This document shows, in pieces, positions 55,371-63,298 of a DNA stretch of 63,298 nt. Position 1 is the stretch's first letter, and each line of letters opens with the position of its first letter. Made by a program: the position numbers and the translations under genes. Under the pieces are notes generated by a model that did no database searches, had not been told where the DNA came from, and was given only the letters and a program-made list of their open reading frames with translations. This DNA comes from Bdellovibrio sp. ZAP7 (GTDB lineage: Bacteria > Bdellovibrionota_B > Oligoflexia > Oligoflexales > RGVZ01): NCBI GenBank assembly GCA_945900755.1, contig CAMDKS010000020.1, forward strand, positions 1-63,298. The letters are read 5' to 3'.

Positions 55371-56759
55371 ATGAAAAATTTATTATTGTCGCTTTGTTGT
55401 TTGGCGATGCTTCATTCCTGCAAAACGGAAGTATTTAGAGGAACCTCACGAAAAGAACCTGCGCTTCCTCCGCTTCAAAGTCGATTATTCAAGCAAAAAT
55501 CTTACGAGGCTGGTCAACAACAAGTTCAACAAGGAACGTCAGGAGCTAAAAGTAACGAAGCTTACGACGTCACGGCAAAGGGCGTGGTTGACATAGTTGT
55601 CGTGATTGACAACAGCGGATCAATGGCGGAAGAACAAACAAATTTATCTGCACGGATGGCACCCCTTCTATCTGCGATCAAGGACTCTGATTGGCAGATT
55701 GTGGTAACGACTACGGATCCTAGAGATGGTTGCGGCAATAGCGTGATTTCAAAAGGGGACTTTTTCGCAGAGAGTCGTTTTCAGCGTCAAGTAAATGCGG
55801 GCGTAAACGGAACTGGTGTAGAACGTCCGATACTTCAGGCTGTGGAGGCACTCAAGGGTGACTGTTTTTGGGGGCCAGGAAAATGGCTTCGCACAAATTC
55901 AACGGTCGCCGTAGTGATCGTTACAGACGAGGATAATTGCCATGTTGGTCCTAGCATTGGAGTCTATGGATGTCCAGGGGAAGCGGATTTTGCATCCTCT
56001 TATCTTACGAATTACTTAGCGTCTATTCGCAAAATAGGTACAGAGGCACGAGTCTACGGAATTTATTGGGAGCCGTCTCAGCCGTCGTGCTCTTCAGCTT
56101 TGCTAAAGGCGACGATCGTGGCTGAGTCTGTTAAAAATACAGGTGGAACGTCAGGTTCGATTTGTGACTCGGACTATACGGCAACACTAAATAAAATATC
56201 ATCGGACGTGGCTAAAATTTTGAAGGCAGATTTTTCCTTGAAGTCAGTGCCCGATCCAGGAACATTTGTGATGACCGTCAACGGTCAAACTTGGACGCAA
56301 ATGACGCAGATTGGCACGCTTGTCCACTTTACTGCCAGCCCACCTGTCGGAGCATCGATTAAGGTTTCCTATGTGAGTGGCGCTGCAGGAATAGTAACCA
56401 ATTCTTTTCCAATGAATGACGTGCCAGCGGGCGGCGATATTACGGCGACGATCAACGGTCAGCCTGCCGGAGCGGTAACCTATGACGAGTCTTCGAAAAA
56501 AGCTGTATTTGCGCAAAATCCAGCCGATGGAAGTGTTGTTATTTTATCTTACAAAATCGGGGTGCAGTTAATGAAAGAGTTTTCAATTCCCACCAATGTA
56601 GATCCTAAGTACATCAAGGTCTATGTGAACGATAAGGCGGTGTCAGCGAGTGATTACTCATACAATGGTTCCACCGGCGCGGTCGCATTTAAAGAGGCCC
56701 CAGCGGAATCTTCAGTCATTAAAATAGACTGGCGCGGCAAAAGTACCACTTTAGAATAG
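55371..56759 (+). CDS. vWA-domain lipoprotein
   Basis: 462 residues. Lipoprotein signal ends MLHSCKT (Cys17). A von Willebrand factor A domain (about 72-280) has an intact MIDAS DxSxS, D80-S82-S84 in VIDNSGSMAE, and later VIVTDEDNC. Extra Cys residues suggest disulphides. The last ~180 residues contain three related beta units (VNGQTWTQ, INGQPAGAVTY, VNDKAVSASDY), perhaps Ig-like stalk repeats. vWA lipoproteins commonly mediate adhesion or bind metal-dependent ligands. GAGGAG precedes the ATG. It is in the same surface-protein block as the giant lipoprotein. Confidence 0.85.
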   Translation: MKNLLLSLCCLAMLHSCKTEVFRGTSRKEPALPPLQSRLFKQKSYEAGQQQVQQGTSGAKSNEAYDVTAKGVVDIVVVIDNSGSMAEEQTNLSARMAPLLSAIKDSDWQIVVTTTDPRDGCGNSVISKGDFFAESRFQRQVNAGVNGTGVERPILQAVEALKGDCFWGPGKWLRTNSTVAVVIVTDEDNCHVGPSIGVYGCPGEADFASSYLTNYLASIRKIGTEARVYGIYWEPSQPSCSSALLKATIVAESVKNTGGTSGSICDSDYTATLNKISSDVAKILKADFSLKSVPDPGTFVMTVNGQTWTQMTQIGTLVHFTASPPVGASIKVSYVSGAAGIVTNSFPMNDVPAGGDITATINGQPAGAVTYDESSKKAVFAQNPADGSVVILSYKIGVQLMKEFSIPTNVDPKYIKVYVNDKAVSASDYSYNGSTGAVAFKEAPAESSVIKIDWRGKSTTLE

Positions 56760-56801
56760 TCGTCGATAATGCTCGCCGTCAAACGCTTGTCTTTTAATTT
56801 A

Positions 56802-59261
56802 TTATGATCTAATTCGCTTATTTTCTGGGTCGTACATTGGTCGAAGGGATAATGTGGCTTCGTATATTTTTCCAGCGATTTCGACCTCCCAGGTTCCTGC
56901 GGCTAGGTAAGCTGCATCGACGGGTTCGCGAGGTTCGATCATCGCAAGACCAACGGCGCCGCCGAGCGTGTGTCCATAGGAACCGGCGCGCACGTACCCA
57001 ACCGCAACTCCGTTACGTCTGACCACTTCAGCGTGGTAGAGCATGGGCTCTGGATCTTTAATCAGGACCTGGCACAGGCGCCTGGTGAGTGGGCCAGCAG
57101 CTTTTTTTGCAATGATGGCCTCTTTTCCGATAAACCCATTAGGTTTTTTTAGGTCGAGAGCAAAACCGAGTCCAGTTTCGTAGGGGTCATCGGTATTGTC
57201 GATGTCGTGGCCGTAGTCTCGGTAGCCTTTCTCCATGCGAAGGCTTGCCAGGGCTTTGAGGCCTGCGTGTTTAAGCCCAAAGGCATCTCCGGCTGCGACA
57301 ATGCGGTCGTAGACGTGGGTGGCTTGTTCGGCGGGAATATAGAGCTCAAAACCGAGTTCACCGAGGTAGGTGATGCGGATACAAAGTGCTCGTGCAAACC
57401 CGATGTCAATTTCACGGGCGGTTCTAAACGGGAACGCTTCATTGGAGAGATCAGCTGTGGTCAGAGACTGCAATAGTTCACGAGATTTGGGGCCTTGCAG
57501 ATTCAGTTGGCCATAACCGGATGTGACATCGGTAACGAAACAGTGAGCTGTATCGGGCGTGTTGCGTTTCATCCAGGTTTCTGCGTGGCGGTGCATTGTA
57601 TCGGTGACAACGACTAAATATTTTTCGTCGTCCAGTTTTGTAACGGTGAGATCGGCTTCGAGTTTTCCTGTGGGGTTCATCCACTGCGTGTAGGTAATCA
57701 TGCCTACTTGGCCGTCGACATTATTGCCCGAGATATTATTTAGGACCTTGCCTGCGTCACGGCCCTGAACCCAAAACTTGGACATAAAAGACATGTCCAT
57801 AATGATCACGTCTTCGCGCGCAGCTTTGTGCTCTGCTTGCCAATAGGGGAACCAGTTCATGCGTGTCCACGATAATTTATCGACCTTTGGCTCGACGCCT
57901 GCGGGGGCGTACCAGTCGGCACCCTCCCAGCCACTAACATCTTTAAAATAGGCGCCAGCTTTTGCAAGGCGGTCGTGAAAAGGAGATTTTTTTGCGTCTC
58001 TACCAGTCTGAAGGGACAGGGTTGGGTAGTGGCATTTGTATACCATGCCGAGGGATTCAACGGTTCGCACTTTGCGGTACTCTGGATTTGATTGGTAGGC
58101 GTGGAGGCGATCGATATTAAATCCCGTGACATCTACATCGGGAGTGCCATTAATAATCCAGTGTGCCACGACCCGTCCTAGTCCTCCGCCGGTTAAAATT
58201 CCAACTGAGTTTAGGCCGGCGGCTACAAAGTAGTTCTTAATTTCGGGAGCTTCGCCAACGATGGGTCGAAGATCTGGAGTGAAACTTTCTGGTCCGCAGA
58301 AAAATTTCTTGATTCCTACATCCATTGAGATGGGGACACGTCTCATGGCTCGTTCCAAATAGGGCGTCATGCGGTCCCAGTCAGGGGGAATCTCACCGAA
58401 CGAAAAGTCTTTTGGAATGCCTGCAATTTTCCACGGTGCACAAACGGGTTCAAAAAGTCCGATCATCAAACTACCGACCTCATTTCGGTAGTAGCCATGA
58501 GAGGAAGGATCTTCTAGCACAGGCATGTTGGCAGGTAGGCCTTTGATATCTTCTGTGATGAGGTAATAGTGTTCGGCCGCTTGATTTGGAATGTTAACGC
58601 CAGAGAGTGCTCCTAGTTGACGGGCCCACATGCCGGCACAATTGACGACATAGTCAGCATGGATGTCTCCAAACTCAGTTTTGACTCCGGTCGCTCGTCC
58701 ATTTTTTTGCAATACACCGTCGACCGCTACGTTTTCGATAATTTTGACACCACGCTGGCGAGCTCCCTTTGCGAGGGCGACCGTTACGTCTACGGGATTA
58801 ACCCTTCCATCTTCTTTGACATAAAATCCAGCGAGCACATCATCGACGTTGGCGATGGGAAATAGTTTTTTTACTTCAGCGGGTGAAATTTCATGAACAT
58901 CGACGCCGCAATATCGATTGAACGTGGACACGCGACGATACTCCTCGAGTCGATCTTTGTCGGTAGCAACCTCTATAAAGCCGATGGGTGCAAAACCGGT
59001 GGCTTGACCGGTCTCGGCCTCAAGTCGGCTATAGAGGTCTCGGGTATATTTTCGCATCTCGGTTGAGGTTTCGGACGTGGAACCAAACGTCACCATGAGG
59101 CCAGCAGCGTGCCAGGTCGTGCCAGATGTGAGTTTATCTCGTTCTAGCAATACGACATCCGACCAGCCCATTTCGGCCAAATGGTAGGCAACGGAGCAAC
59201 CAATGACCCCTCCACCAATGACAACAACGCTAGCATTATGAGGCAAAATAGGCTGAGACAT
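56802..59261 (-). CDS. FAD-dependent dimethylglycine/sarcosine dehydrogenase-type enzyme with GcvT domain
   Basis: 819 residues. The N-terminal DAO-type FAD domain has GGGVIG (16-21), and SGTTWHAAGL contains H51, in the position of the covalent FAD-linked His of dimethylglycine dehydrogenase. A linker/FAO_M-type region follows. The C-terminal ~390 residues are a GcvT-like tetrahydrofolate domain (GELGFELYIPAE, LRMEKGYRDYGHD). Such enzymes demethylate N-methylated glycines and pass the methyl carbon to tetrahydrofolate. Substrate (dimethylglycine, sarcosine or a relative) cannot be settled. A truncated haemoglobin gene is immediately upstream. Confidence 0.9.
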   Translation of the reverse strand: MSQPILPHNASVVVIGGGVIGCSVAYHLAEMGWSDVVLLERDKLTSGTTWHAAGLMVTFGSTSETSTEMRKYTRDLYSRLEAETGQATGFAPIGFIEVATDKDRLEEYRRVSTFNRYCGVDVHEISPAEVKKLFPIANVDDVLAGFYVKEDGRVNPVDVTVALAKGARQRGVKIIENVAVDGVLQKNGRATGVKTEFGDIHADYVVNCAGMWARQLGALSGVNIPNQAAEHYYLITEDIKGLPANMPVLEDPSSHGYYRNEVGSLMIGLFEPVCAPWKIAGIPKDFSFGEIPPDWDRMTPYLERAMRRVPISMDVGIKKFFCGPESFTPDLRPIVGEAPEIKNYFVAAGLNSVGILTGGGLGRVVAHWIINGTPDVDVTGFNIDRLHAYQSNPEYRKVRTVESLGMVYKCHYPTLSLQTGRDAKKSPFHDRLAKAGAYFKDVSGWEGADWYAPAGVEPKVDKLSWTRMNWFPYWQAEHKAAREDVIIMDMSFMSKFWVQGRDAGKVLNNISGNNVDGQVGMITYTQWMNPTGKLEADLTVTKLDDEKYLVVVTDTMHRHAETWMKRNTPDTAHCFVTDVTSGYGQLNLQGPKSRELLQSLTTADLSNEAFPFRTAREIDIGFARALCIRITYLGELGFELYIPAEQATHVYDRIVAAGDAFGLKHAGLKALASLRMEKGYRDYGHDIDNTDDPYETGLGFALDLKKPNGFIGKEAIIAKKAAGPLTRRLCQVLIKDPEPMLYHAEVVRRNGVAVGYVRAGSYGHTLGGAVGLAMIEPREPVDAAYLAAGTWEVEIAGKIYEATLSLRPMYDPENKRIRS

Positions 59262-59312
59262 CTGAACCCCTTCAGAAAAGGATAAACGTGCAAAAACTCA
59301 CAGAACATTAGC

Positions 59313-59331
59313 GCCCCGTGGCCTACGGGGC
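59313..59331 (-). terminator. GC-rich hairpin between haemoglobin and FAD-enzyme genes
   Basis: GCCCCGT/ACGGGGC form a perfect 7-bp stem with a 5-base loop, 47 bases after the haemoglobin stop on the minus strand. No T-tract follows directly. It could reduce read-through into the flavoenzyme or be part of its leader. Confidence 0.4.
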
Positions 59332-59377
59332 AAGTCCAAAAATGACGAATAACGCGACAGCAACGTCTTCGCCAGGG

Positions 59378-59764
59378 CTAGACCTTGGTACCATCGAGAA
59401 TAATCTTTCGAAATTGCTCCTCAACAGCAAGCCACGCATTGCATAGGTCGGGGGCAAGCTCAAGATCGACTAAGGTTTCGCGCATTAAGACCTGGCGTCG
59501 ATTAAAGTGCACCGGGCGAATTAAAAATGGTTTGTGGGCGGCTTTAAGAGGGAGACCTTGGTAGGAGGTGGGCCCGCCAAACATGGCCGAGGCGAATAAG
59601 ATTTGTTGTGTGGTGATGTGTTCAATATCGGACTTATAGAAAAAATGCCCGATCATCACATCTAAAAAAGCTCGACGATAGAATTCGGCCACGGCTTTCG
59701 TAATGAAAGCGTGGCCGATCTGATCGTATAAACTAGGAGTCTTTGTTTCCTCTAAAGTCGTCAT
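59378..59764 (-). CDS. Truncated haemoglobin
   Basis: 128 residues. Family features: SLYDQIG at the N-terminus, the FY pair (F28-Y29) in helix B, MFGGPTSYQG before helix F, and the probable proximal haem His H77 in KAAHKPF. This pattern is nearest to group I (TrHbN-like) globins, which bind O2/NO and help with nitric oxide detoxification. The FAD demethylase gene lies 116 bases downstream on the same strand. AAAGGGACC precedes the ATG. No signal peptide; cytoplasmic. Confidence 0.9.
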   Translation of the reverse strand: MTTLEETKTPSLYDQIGHAFITKAVAEFYRRAFLDVMIGHFFYKSDIEHITTQQILFASAMFGGPTSYQGLPLKAAHKPFLIRPVHFNRRQVLMRETLVDLELAPDLCNAWLAVEEQFRKIILDGTKV

Positions 59765-59788
59765 GGTCCCTTTTGGGGTCAGCAGGTC

Positions 59789-60466
59789 TTAGTTGTAGTA
59801 CGAGATTCCGAAAGAGAGTTCGCGTTTTTCTTGGCTGCCGATAATGCTACCGTAACTGCTTCGGGTGGTATCGTGCAACTGATAACTATGCATCATGAAA
59901 GACGTTGAAAAGTAAAATCCATTGTCGACAGGAATCTCGATGCCGCCGCCAGCGTGATAGCCGGGGCCGATGCCTGCCGTCTTATAGGTGCTGGTGCTGC
60001 CAGCAAACGACTCACCGATCGAACGAGTCTCAGATTCCACGGTTTTGGATTGGCTGTACATTCCAAGTCCTACTTCAAAGAACATAACTTTGCCGAAGTT
60101 AAAGCGTGAGAAGAGACTTCCTGATTTACCGATGGTCCTTGCATCGCGGCTGATGACTTCGTTTTTTGCGGTGTTGCTCTCAGTAAAGACTTCCGCTTTG
60201 TTCTCAATGTTCAGCATGAGTCCAAAGTTAAGGGCTCCAAAGCTGTATCCAAGGTATGGATTGAAGGCTTGGCCTGAGCTTGTGGTGCGAGTGTTCTTAT
60301 CGCTTACAGCGCTCTGCTGGCCGCGGTCATCGCTGTCTAGGATGCGAAACGACGAACCGAAGTTCAGTCCTTCACGGTCACTTCGCCGAGCAAATGCTTG
60401 GCTTGGCCAGAGGGTTGCGATGGTGAGTCCAATAAGGACAAGGTTTGTTTGTTTGATGTTGTTCAT
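59789..60466 (-). CDS. Outer-membrane beta-barrel candidate
   Basis: 225 residues. A signal peptide (hydrophobic 8-24, ending SQAFA) is followed by a beta-rich mature part with alternating aromatic strands (YLGYSFGALNFGLML, NFGKVMFFEVGLGMY, GFYFSTSFMMHSY) and the C-terminal FGISYYN strand, as expected for a small outer-membrane porin-like barrel. No specific family. GGAGATCTG lies before the ATG. It is upstream of the haemoglobin gene (25-base gap), so co-transcription is likely. Confidence 0.7.
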   Translation of the reverse strand: MNNIKQTNLVLIGLTIATLWPSQAFARRSDREGLNFGSSFRILDSDDRGQQSAVSDKNTRTTSSGQAFNPYLGYSFGALNFGLMLNIENKAEVFTESNTAKNEVISRDARTIGKSGSLFSRFNFGKVMFFEVGLGMYSQSKTVESETRSIGESFAGSTSTYKTAGIGPGYHAGGGIEIPVDNGFYFSTSFMMHSYQLHDTTRSSYGSIIGSQEKRELSFGISYYN

Positions 60467-60830
60467 GGTCAGATCTCCTAATTTGTGGTTAACCCTTATG
60501 AAGCAAGAGCCGTGCCAACCATTAGGAAATCTAATGAATAGTGAATTTACTTTATAAAATTAGAGTGTTATGAATGTTTCGGGGTGGTTGCCTGGTCGTC
60601 CCGTTGATCAAATGGTGGGCGGACTGTCGAATAATATGACATCGAAGCCTGTACGACCGCTTTATCAATCTGGCAAAACCTTATTCATCAGAATCTAGTG
60701 ACAAAACGGCAAAAATCACCGCAGAATCAAATCGGCAGTGAATTCAGGAACATTGATTATTGCGGCACGACAGCATTTTGCCGCGACGAACAACGCAGAG
60801 TTCGGCCTTTTTCAGCAGAATATAAATAAA
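60467..60830. other. Intergenic region, 364 bases
   Basis: Lies between two minus-strand genes: the promoter side of the barrel gene and the 3' end of the lipoprotein at 60831. The part next to the barrel gene (60525-60570) is very AT-rich and probably contains its promoter, but I cannot assign boxes. No small gene or stable hairpin is evident. Confidence 0.4.
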
Positions 60831-61658
60831 TTATTTTGGAGCAGAAGCGACTGCAGGACAAGCTTTAATATCGAAATTATCAAATGCAAATCCAAAGTAC
60901 CCGTGTTTTTTACTGCCTATGACTCTCAAACCGCCAATTTCAGCTTTATCCCGAGCAAATGCAATACGCATTGGCTTGCCGTTTCCAGTTTTTGATGCTC
61001 TGTAGCCTTTGAATGATTCTAGTTTCTTAGTCTCCAAAATTGCGCCTTTATCGTCGAACAGAACAACCGACCAAGATTCATTTCCGTCTTGATCAATCAT
61101 GTCAAAAGAGCCACTGGCAATTGGCGACGTGAACGATATTTCTAATGTTTGAATATCTGCACCAGGCGACACGGAGGCTAAGACACGGCGGCCAACAATG
61201 GCTTCAGAGGCTGCATCTGCCAATCTATTGTGATTAGGGGAACCCGCACACACGGAATTTTTAGCACATTTCCAAACTTGATCACTCTTTGCTAATTCTT
61301 TCTCGTGCTGACGAGTCGTTAAAGCAACCCGCATTGGGCTTGTAAACTTGAGACCGTTACTGATCAAAAAAGCACTGCCATCAAATGCCCCAGGAGCGGT
61401 GGCTTCAAAGTCTATATTTGTTTTCGCTGCTTCAGTACATCCAGGAGGATTATCATCCTTTTTTAGAGGCTCCTGCCCGATAGCGGAAGTAGCCACCTCC
61501 AAATCTTGAGATTCCATATTTACTTCATTCGGAGACTGATTGATCGAGCCTTTTTTATCTCGTTGAACAGCAGTGCTCGCTTTAAAGCTGCTCTCAGCGC
61601 AATTTGTGAGAACCATAGTTAATGCAAATGTGAATACTATTTTAGACGTTGTGTTCAT
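60831..61658 (-). CDS. Predicted lipoprotein, unknown
   Basis: 275 residues. Lipoprotein signal ends MVLTNCAES (Cys20). A polar linker to about residue 80 precedes a beta-sandwich-like domain (LEISFTSPIASGSFDMIDQDG) reminiscent of carbohydrate-binding or discoidin-like folds, with Cys in the loops. Function unknown. Strong AGGAGG precedes the ATG. It diverges from the gene at 61894. Confidence 0.65.
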   Translation of the reverse strand: MNTTSKIVFTFALTMVLTNCAESSFKASTAVQRDKKGSINQSPNEVNMESQDLEVATSAIGQEPLKKDDNPPGCTEAAKTNIDFEATAPGAFDGSAFLISNGLKFTSPMRVALTTRQHEKELAKSDQVWKCAKNSVCAGSPNHNRLADAASEAIVGRRVLASVSPGADIQTLEISFTSPIASGSFDMIDQDGNESWSVVLFDDKGAILETKKLESFKGYRASKTGNGKPMRIAFARDKAEIGGLRVIGSKKHGYFGFAFDNFDIKACPAVASAPK

Positions 61659-61893
61659 GAATGCCTCCTGTTAATTAACCTATCGGAAAAACTAGAAATT
61701 TCTTGAGGAAAACTTGTAAAGCTCTGTAATTAAAGAGTTAATAAACAAGCATTAGAAGCGTGTCCTGAGCCGAAGGCAAGGATCTCCACGAATATTGGCT
61801 GGGCAAATCATTGCAAGCAGGGGTAGAATACCTACAACTTTAATGATGTGAGTTGAGTGGTCAATATAATCGAATCAGCCAAGGAGATCGAAA

Positions 61894-62271
61894 ATGAGTC
61901 GTAATTTTTTTATTGGATCGAGTGCGGTGATTGTAGGAGTGATCAGTATTGTAGGCGTTTTTAGTTCGCGAGTTTCCGCCATGGAATTCACTTCTAAAAA
62001 ATTATATATTTGGAGACACGTCGAAACAATAGCCGGCGAAGAATTTACGGCAGCAAATGAAGCTGTGGTTGATTATATTGCCGGACTCCCAAGGCCGACG
62101 GAACCATTTCACGCGAACGTATTTCAATGCCAGATTAAGTTTAGAGAAACCGAGCCGTCGATCGTGATCAACAACAGTGGCGGCGCCAATCTTTCTGGTT
62201 ACATCAAGATGAATGCGGTGTATGACATTCAAGATTGTGCCAAAATAGGTGATACTGTGCCAAAGAATTAA
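61894..62271 (+). CDS. Small secreted protein, unknown
   Basis: 125 residues with a signal peptide (hydrophobic ~9-25, cleaved near VSAM). The mature ~95 residues have two Cys and a beta-rich pattern (FHANVFQCQIKFRE, NLSGYIKMNAVYDIQDC). No family known. AGGAG lies seven bases before the ATG. It converges with the partial gene at 62351. Confidence 0.6.
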   Translation: MSRNFFIGSSAVIVGVISIVGVFSSRVSAMEFTSKKLYIWRHVETIAGEEFTAANEAVVDYIAGLPRPTEPFHANVFQCQIKFRETEPSIVINNSGGANLSGYIKMNAVYDIQDCAKIGDTVPKN

Positions 62272-62350
62272 ACTCTGGCACGGTTGGCGCACAAACTCGG
62301 CCATCAACTGGCCCAATTTTAATTGGTGCGTAACAACCATGTCGAACGAA

Positions 62351-63298
62351 TCAAGGATTCAAATTTAGGGTTGAGGCTCGAGTGTAGACTTCAAAGCCAG
62401 TACCAAAATCAAGGGTCATTTTATTATTAGAGTACGCTGAAACGCGGGCCAGAGTTTTTTCTATGACCGAGGTCGACGTGATTTTGTGGACCAGATACAG
62501 CGAGCTATCACTCAATACCTGAATGGAGACGAGGGTAACGGCACTCGCGCCGGAGCGAGTTGATTGGCTTAAGCACGAGGCTCCCGTGTAACTGGTACTG
62601 GTTAGGCTGGTGATGGTTAAAACTCCGGTTGTGGCGGTACCCAAGTCGCTGTTTGCAGAGCTCCAGCAGCTAGAAGTCCATGTCCCAACTAACACATCAG
62701 CAAGTGGTAGAGGGTTACGATCGCTTAAGCCAACAGTGACAGCGCCGAGGATGGTTGTTTTGTTTGCGGCAACAGTCACGGAGACTGTTTTGGTGTAGAC
62801 CCCATTTTCAATGCGAAGCGAATAAACTCCTGCAGGAACGAATAGTAAATGAAAGGCACCGTCGGAACCTGTTCGCACAAAGAAAGATTTTCCAGGAATG
62901 TAGACGTCCGTACCAGTTTTAGTGACGCTTGTGTCAGAAAACGAGACTGATCCTGTGATAGCCCCAATTTCTTGAAGGTTAGACGTCCCAAGGGAGATCA
63001 CGCCAGTGCTTCCTGATGTGCTGGTAACGGCAGAGTTGGTGATATTGATGGTCTTGTTAATCCCAAGTGCTTTTCCTGCGCCGTCGTCCGACACAGCACT
63101 GACAAACGCATACTGAGTGGCTGCGATGGAGGGCGTAGTGTCTTCTGCCAATTGGAGAGCGGTTTGTCCTACGCTAAGTGCACCAGCAAGGATTGGGATT
63201 TCATAGGTGCCGTTGGCGTCAGTTTTTGCTGTTCCCACCACTTCACCTGAAAGGCTCTTGATATAGACGTCTTGGCTCGCTGTGACAGTTGTATTTGT
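62351..63298 (-). CDS. 3' part of a repeat-type surface/secreted protein (5'-truncated by window edge)
   Basis: The frame is open from the window end (63298) to the stop at 62351, so at least 315 residues; a GTG at 63241 is internal rather than the start. Two carboxypeptidase-regulatory/CarboxypepD-like beta modules are suggested: VYIKSLSGEV..KTDANGTYEIP and YIPGKSFFVRTGSDGAFHLLFVPAGVYSLRIENG, each with the G-x-Y/F turn. A Thr/Ser-rich C-terminal domain (TWTSSCWSSANSD, SCLSQS) follows. Likely a large lipoprotein or adhesin like the one at 47571. Confidence 0.7.
   Translation of the reverse strand, partial: TNTTVTASQDVYIKSLSGEVVGTAKTDANGTYEIPILAGALSVGQTALQLAEDTTPSIAATQYAFVSAVSDDGAGKALGINKTINITNSAVTSTSGSTGVISLGTSNLQEIGAITGSVSFSDTSVTKTGTDVYIPGKSFFVRTGSDGAFHLLFVPAGVYSLRIENGVYTKTVSVTVAANKTTILGAVTVGLSDRNPLPLADVLVGTWTSSCWSSANSDLGTATTGVLTITSLTSTSYTGASCLSQSTRSGASAVTLVSIQVLSDSSLYLVHKITSTSVIEKTLARVSAYSNNKMTLDFGTGFEVYTRASTLNLNP

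Overview
The window looks like an ordinary chromosomal segment of a free-living Gram-negative bacterium at roughly 48-50% GC. Evidence for a double membrane is an ExbB/ExbD pair, a GspC-like protein, an O-antigen ligase, several outer-membrane barrel candidates and at least seven predicted lipoproteins. The large NAD-glutamate dehydrogenase of the ~115 kDa type, the MoxR/DUF58/von Willebrand A (vWA) operon, the orphan Flp pilin and the many large secreted lipoproteins recall Bdellovibrionota/Oligoflexia or a neighbouring deltaproteobacterial-grade lineage. That placement is inference; no rRNA or classical marker is present. I saw no transposase, integrase, prophage or CRISPR array.

Layout: 0-2 kb holds a gene tail, an orphan response regulator, a DUF503 protein and an Flp-pilin pair. 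2.2-9.3 kb is a tightly coupled four-gene operon: MoxR AAA+ ATPase, DUF58 protein and two large membrane proteins with vWA-like metal sites, one ending in DUF4159 and one with an amidotransferase-like fold. 10.2-14.1 kb encodes an acyl-CoA (probably propionyl-CoA) carboxylase; its alpha subunit is divided by one in-frame TAA into a biotin carboxylase ORF and a biotin-carrier ORF. pgpA, greB, an acyltransferase, a LOG-family protein and a GspC-like protein follow. 17.7-21.8 kb is a minus-strand envelope/RNA group (O-antigen ligase, glycosyltransferase, TrmH, coiled-coil membrane protein). A tRNA-Gly(GCC) with a plausible promoter is at 22.1 kb.

22.3-24.7 kb is an operon of two unknown envelope proteins plus ExbB/ExbD. 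24.7-27.6 kb has a hybrid histidine kinase coupled to an unknown protein. 28.0-32.6 kb carries glutamate-cysteine ligase and the large glutamate dehydrogenase. 32.7-41.2 kb is mostly secreted proteins and lipoproteins, including a trypsin-like protease coupled to a diheme cytochrome-like lipoprotein, plus a YchJ/YkgJ cysteine-cluster pair. 41.2-47.4 kb has mgsA, dbpA coupled to a subtilisin-like protease, and a long acyl-CoA dehydrogenase.

47.6-56.8 kb is a block of surface lipoproteins. The largest is a 1960-residue protein with alternating Ig-like repeats, seven kelch-like blades and a glycine-rich C-terminus. 56.8-63.3 kb holds a dimethylglycine/sarcosine dehydrogenase-type flavoprotein, a truncated haemoglobin, an outer-membrane barrel candidate, a lipoprotein, a small secreted protein and the 3' part of a repeat-rich surface protein that runs off the edge.

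Points most worth a second look: the in-frame split of the carboxylase alpha subunit; the vWA/MoxR operon; a three-copy 26-bp repeat between convergent genes at 17.6 kb; a helically phased GGCC array at 35.3 kb; the giant Ig/kelch lipoprotein; and the ExbBD operon with two unrecognised partners. Nothing here is proven to be a new system.
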